From NCBI RefSeq assembly GCF_000299575.1, contig NZ_AMGO01000001.1:53156-117155 (forward strand): 64,000 nt of DNA, in the 5' to 3' direction. Positions 60,677 to 64,000 of this stretch are shown one piece after another (the stretch's first letter is position 1; the number at the start of each line of letters is the position of its first letter). This DNA comes from Oceaniovalibus guishaninsula JLT2003. GTDB taxonomy: Bacteria; Pseudomonadota; Alphaproteobacteria; Rhodobacterales; Rhodobacteraceae. The position numbers were made by a program, and so were the translations under genes. The notes below the pieces were generated by a model that was not told the origin of the DNA, did not search any database, and was given only the letters and a program-made list of their open reading frames with translations.

Positions 60677-62431
60677 ATGGACATCAAGGTTCCCGATATC
60701 GGCGATTTCAAGGACGTGCCGGTCGTTTCTGTGCTGGTCAAGGTCGGCGACAAGGTCCGCAAGGAAGACCCGCTGATCGAGCTGGAAAGCGACAAGGCCA
60801 CGATGGAGGTGCCGTCGCCCAACGACGGCACCGTCACCGACATCCGCGTCAAGGAAGGCGACACGGTTTCCGAAGGCGACACGATCATGGTCTTCGATGT
60901 GGCCGAGGACGCGGTCACGCCCGACAAGGGCGCGCCCAGGGGCGGCGCGGTCAAGCCCGACCCGGTAACGCACGAAAAGCAAGACGCGGCGCCGAAGCAT
61001 ACCGGCGACAAGGGCGACATGCATGCCGAGGTGGTCGTCCTGGGATCCGGTCCCGGCGGCTATACGGCGGCATTCCGCGCGGCGGACCTGGGCAAGGACG
61101 TGATCCTGATCGAACGGTATCCGTCGCTGGGCGGCGTCTGCCTGAATGTCGGCTGCATCCCGTCCAAGGCGCTTTTGCACGCGGCCAAGGTCATTTCCGA
61201 AGCCGACGAGATGGCCGATCACGGCATCGGGTTCGGCAAGCCGCAGGTCGATGTGGACAAGCTGCGCGGCTGGAAGGACAGCGTCGTCAAGCAGTTGACG
61301 GGCGGTCTGTCGGGTCTGGCCAAGCAGCGCAAGGTGCGCACCGTCGAGGGCAGGGGGTCGTTCAGCGGACCCAACGCCATCACGGTGGAAACCGGCGAAG
61401 GCAGCAAGACCGTGACCTTCGACCAGTGCATCATCGCCGCCGGCAGCCAGCCGGTGAAGCTGCCCTTCGTGCCGCATGACGATCCGCGGGTGGTGGACAG
61501 CACCGGCGCGCTGGAACTGGATGGCATCCCCGAAAGGATGCTGGTCCTGGGCGGCGGCATCATCGGGTTCGAGATGGCGACGGTCTATGACGCGCTGGGA
61601 TCGGCCGTCACCGTGGTCGAGCTGATGGACCAGATCATCCCCGGCTGCGACAAGGACATCATCAAGCCCCTGCAAAAGCGGATGGAGAAGCGTCTGGCCG
61701 CGATCCGCCTGAAGACCAAGGTCACGGCGGTCGAGGCCAGGGAAGACGGCCTGCACGTCACGTTCGAGAGCGAGGACGGCAAGTCCGATACCGACCGGTT
61801 CGACAAGGTGCTGGTCGCCGTGGGCCGCACGCCCAACGGCAAGCTGATCGACGCGGACAAGGCGGGCGTCGCCGTCACCGACCGCGGCTTCATCGAGGTC
61901 GATCACCAGCAGCGCACCAACGTGCCGCATATCTTTGCCATCGGCGACGTGGTGGGCCAACCGATGCTGGCGCACAAGGCCGTGCACGAAGGCAAGGTCG
62001 CGGCCGAGGTGACGGCGGGGCACAAGCGCGCCTTCGACGCGATGGTTATTCCTTCCGTCGCCTATACCGACCCCGAGGTCGCCTGGGTCGGCGTGACCGA
62101 GGAGCAGGCCAAGCGTGATGGCATCAGATATGGCAAAGGGGTCTTTCCCTGGGCCGCCTCGGGCCGCAGCCTGTCAAACGCCCGCAGCGAGGGCATCACC
62201 AAGCTGATCTTCGACCCCGAGGACGACCGGGTGATCGGCGCGGCCATCGTCGGCACCAATGCGGGCGATCTGATCGCCGAAGTGGCGCTGGCCATCGAGA
62301 TGGGTGCGGATGCCGTCGATCTGGGCCATACTATCCATCCGCATCCGACCTTGTCGGAGACGGTGAACTTCGCCGCTGAAATGTTCGAGGGAACCATCAC
62401 CGATCTGATGCCCCCGAAGAAACGCGCCTGA
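60677..62431 (+). CDS. lpdA: Dihydrolipoamide dehydrogenase with N-terminal lipoyl domain
   Basis: FAD/NAD enzyme (E3) that reoxidises dihydrolipoamide. It has 584 residues because a complete lipoyl domain (ELESDKATMEVPSP, Lys about 42) and linker precede the usual ~465-residue E3. The E3 part has GSGPGGYTAAFRAADLG, the redox disulfide GVCLNVGCIPSKALL, the NAD fold LGGGIIGFEMATVY and the C-terminal HTIHPHPTLSE with the catalytic His. It starts 13 bases after aceF. The extra lipoyl domain closely resembles that of aceF, implying an internal duplication. Confidence 0.97.
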   Translation: MDIKVPDIGDFKDVPVVSVLVKVGDKVRKEDPLIELESDKATMEVPSPNDGTVTDIRVKEGDTVSEGDTIMVFDVAEDAVTPDKGAPRGGAVKPDPVTHEKQDAAPKHTGDKGDMHAEVVVLGSGPGGYTAAFRAADLGKDVILIERYPSLGGVCLNVGCIPSKALLHAAKVISEADEMADHGIGFGKPQVDVDKLRGWKDSVVKQLTGGLSGLAKQRKVRTVEGRGSFSGPNAITVETGEGSKTVTFDQCIIAAGSQPVKLPFVPHDDPRVVDSTGALELDGIPERMLVLGGGIIGFEMATVYDALGSAVTVVELMDQIIPGCDKDIIKPLQKRMEKRLAAIRLKTKVTAVEAREDGLHVTFESEDGKSDTDRFDKVLVAVGRTPNGKLIDADKAGVAVTDRGFIEVDHQQRTNVPHIFAIGDVVGQPMLAHKAVHEGKVAAEVTAGHKRAFDAMVIPSVAYTDPEVAWVGVTEEQAKRDGIRYGKGVFPWAASGRSLSNARSEGITKLIFDPEDDRVIGAAIVGTNAGDLIAEVALAIEMGADAVDLGHTIHPHPTLSETVNFAAEMFEGTITDLMPPKKRA

Positions 62432-62444
62432 GGAGGGCATGACC

Positions 62445-62936
62445 ATGGCAGACAATCCCTTTGACTTCACCAAGATGTTTTCGGCGTTCCAGCCCGACCA
62501 GATGATGCGGATGTGGAACCCGCAGGCGATGATGAAGCCGTTCGCCGCGCCGCGTTCGGACATGTTCGACATGGAAGCGGTCATCCAGGCGAACCAGCGC
62601 AACTTCGAGGCGATGGCCGAGGCGAACCGCGCCGCGGCGCAGGCCTACAAGGACCTTCTCGACAAGCAGATGGAGATTTTCGAGAAGATGACCCTGGCCG
62701 CGCGCCAGCAATACGAATGGGCCGAGGATACCGCCGGCCCCGATACGATGAAGGCGCGCACGAAGGCGATGAACGACGCCGTCGAGGAAGCGCTGGAACT
62801 GATGAAGAAGCTGGCCGAAACGACGCGCGAAGCCAATGCCGAAGCCTACAAGGCCGTGCAGGGCCAGGTGAAGGATGCGGTGGACAACGTGAAGAAGGCG
62901 GGATCCGCCGGCAGCGCGGCGGGTTCGCGCGGCTGA
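62445..62936 (+). CDS. Phasin-family protein
   Basis: A 163-residue helical protein with amphipathic segments: MFDMEAVIQANQRNFEAMAE and MKKLAETTREANAEAYKAVQ among others, the phasin (PhaP) pattern. Phasins coat polyhydroxyalkanoate granules. AGGAGGG at 62431-62437 is 7 bases before ATG 62445, favouring it over ATG 62439. It is the last gene of the aceE operon, next to the enzyme that supplies acetyl-CoA. A role in granule coating is inferred, and no PHA synthase is in the window. Confidence 0.8.
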   Translation: MADNPFDFTKMFSAFQPDQMMRMWNPQAMMKPFAAPRSDMFDMEAVIQANQRNFEAMAEANRAAAQAYKDLLDKQMEIFEKMTLAARQQYEWAEDTAGPDTMKARTKAMNDAVEEALELMKKLAETTREANAEAYKAVQGQVKDAVDNVKKAGSAGSAAGSRG

Positions 62937-62952
62937 CCCGACGCGACGGGGA

Positions 62953-64000
62953 TCAGGCCGGCGCCTTCGGGGCCGGCCCGGCCATGTCGAACAGACGGTT
63001 GCGGCGCGCGACCCACAAGGCCGCCGCAGCCCCCGCAAGATTGGCCGCGAAAGCCGCCCAGACGATGCCGCCGAACCCGGCCACCGTCACCCCGACCCAT
63101 GCGGCGGGCACATAGACCAGCCCGATCCGGGCCAGCGACAATCCCATCGACCATAGCGCCCGGTCGCGCGCGTTCAGCGCCGCGTTGCCGGTGATCAGGA
63201 TGCCGTAGCCGAAGATGCTGAACCCCACGATGCGCAGATATTGTGCGGCGATGGCGGTGTCGTCTTCGCCCGACGCGACCCAGCCTGCGAATGTCCCGGC
63301 GAAGAAGAACAGCACGGCGGCCAGCACCGCGCCATAGGCCAGGCACATCGCGAACGTGTCGCGCGTGGCGCGCGCCGCGCGGTCCTGGCGATCGGCGCCC
63401 CAGTTCTGCCCGACGACCGGCCCGATCCCCGAGGACAGCGCCAGCAGCGGCACGAAGGCCAGCGCCTGAATGCGGGTCGCCGCGCCGAAGCCCGCAACGG
63501 CCGTTTCGCCCAGGGTCGCGACGGCGGCGGTCACGGCGGCAATGCCCATCGGATTGATCGCGTTCGAAAAGGCCGCGGGCAGCCCGACGCGGAAGATGCG
63601 CCGCGCCGAATCGTGCAACCCCTCGGTCAGCTTGCCGCCGGTGCCCAGCAACCCCTGCCGGCGCGCCCACCGGATCGCTCCCAGCACCGCGACGATTCGC
63701 GCGATGGCGGTGGCCAGGCCCGCCCCGCCCGTTCCCATCGCCGGAACCGGCCCGAGGCCGAAGATCAGCAGCGGATCCAGCCCGATATTCAGGACGGCAG
63801 CGGCGGACATCACGACAGCCGCCGTCACCCCGTCGCCGCGCGCGCGGAAGATGGCATTCAGGATCGACATCAGCACGAGGAAGGGAAACGACAGCGCCCA
63901 CCACAGCGCATAGGGCGTGACATGGGCCATCACCGCGTCCGACGCGCCCAGAAGCGAAAAAAGCGGCCGGTGCAAAAGCGCGAAGGTCAGCGCCACGATC
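62953..64000 (-). CDS. MATE-family efflux transporter (N-terminus beyond window)
   Basis: Multidrug/toxin extruder of the MATE family, driven by Na+ or H+. The C-terminal ~349 residues are visible; about 100 N-terminal residues lie beyond the window. Hydrophobic helices alternate with short loops; conserved MATE stretches include ILNAIFRARGDGVTAAVV and GIGPVVGQNWGADRQDRA. The gene converges with the phasin gene, 16 bases between stops. The drug specificity cannot be told. Confidence 0.92.
   Translation of the reverse strand, partial: IVALTFALLHRPLFSLLGASDAVMAHVTPYALWWALSFPFLVLMSILNAIFRARGDGVTAAVVMSAAAVLNIGLDPLLIFGLGPVPAMGTGGAGLATAIARIVAVLGAIRWARRQGLLGTGGKLTEGLHDSARRIFRVGLPAAFSNAINPMGIAAVTAAVATLGETAVAGFGAATRIQALAFVPLLALSSGIGPVVGQNWGADRQDRAARATRDTFAMCLAYGAVLAAVLFFFAGTFAGWVASGEDDTAIAAQYLRIVGFSIFGYGILITGNAALNARDRALWSMGLSLARIGLVYVPAAWVGVTVAGFGGIVWAAFAANLAGAAAALWVARRNRLFDMAGPAPKAPA

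Overview
The window is GC-rich, tightly packed chromosomal DNA from an alphaproteobacterium, almost certainly of the order Rhodobacterales (Rhodobacteraceae/Paracoccaceae). The evidence is the gene content: the nrdR-ribD-ribE-ribB-ribH-nusB run, dnaG-rpoD, RpoH with its Q-K-K-L-F-F-N-L-R box, CarD, a SUV3-type helicase followed by an S4 protein and a 7Fe ferredoxin, small proteins resembling DUF6324/DUF6476/DUF4112, and a tRNA-His that lacks the usual G-1. No insertion sequence, prophage, integrase, CRISPR array, rRNA operon or replication origin was recognised, so this is core genome rather than an island.

Layout. 1-2.2 kb: 3'-truncated ABC-F ATPase, ndk and a DUF4112 protein. 2.3-6.5 kb: a molybdenum hydroxylase operon (coxG-, coxS-, coxL-, coxM-like) whose large subunit carries the form II motif AYRGAGR. 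6.7-9.9 kb: EF-hand protein, small lipoproteins, a membrane protein and an amino-acid dehydrogenase. 10-15.6 kb: dnaG, rpoD and rmuC. 15.6-21.2 kb: small secreted or repeat proteins, YjbQ, then nrdR, the riboflavin genes and nusB. 21.2-25.1 kb: a membrane protein, a candidate structured RNA, MmcB, tRNA-His, a DUF6476 protein and a RluD-type synthase with overlapping start codons, and rpoH. 25.1-32.4 kb: Gfo/Idh/MocA oxidoreductase, PepF, a DNA-damage ligase/exonuclease pair, a BLUF photoreceptor, a lysophospholipase-like hydrolase and an SCP2 protein.

32.5-37.8 kb: TPR protein, SUV3-type helicase, S4 protein (apparent CTG start), FdxA and CarD, closed by a strong terminator. 37.8-39.9 kb: a 45-residue ORF, cobS and cobT. 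39.9-49.4 kb: K+/H+ antiporter, a large proline-rich envelope protein with an apparent double frameshift, SIMPL protein, MetY, VOC protein, phosphatase, DUF421 protein, tRNA-Tyr and rlmB. 49.4-50.7 kb: YHS protein and a VPLPA/PEP-CTERM-like repeat protein. 50.7-56.4 kb: CoA-binding protein and a minus-strand histidine cluster (hisB, hisH, hisA, hisF, hisE) interrupted by plus-strand genes. 56.7-63 kb: a pyruvate dehydrogenase operon (aceE-aceF-lpdA) ending in a phasin-like gene. A 5'-truncated MATE exporter closes the window.

Working together: the rib genes provide flavin synthesis up to riboflavin, and flavin is the cofactor of the molybdenum hydroxylase FAD subunit, the BLUF sensor and Lpd. 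The RibB protein here has lost the GTP cyclohydrolase II cysteines, so that first step must be encoded elsewhere. The ligase and exonuclease belong to a known DNA-damage cassette, but its helicase and phosphoesterase partners are not in the window. I did not find an obviously new multigene system. The strongest candidates for something undescribed are the structured intergenic RNA at 21.6-21.76 kb, the repeat-bearing leader of the DNA-ligase gene, the envelope protein with compensating frameshifts, and the 45-residue ORF framed by hairpins.
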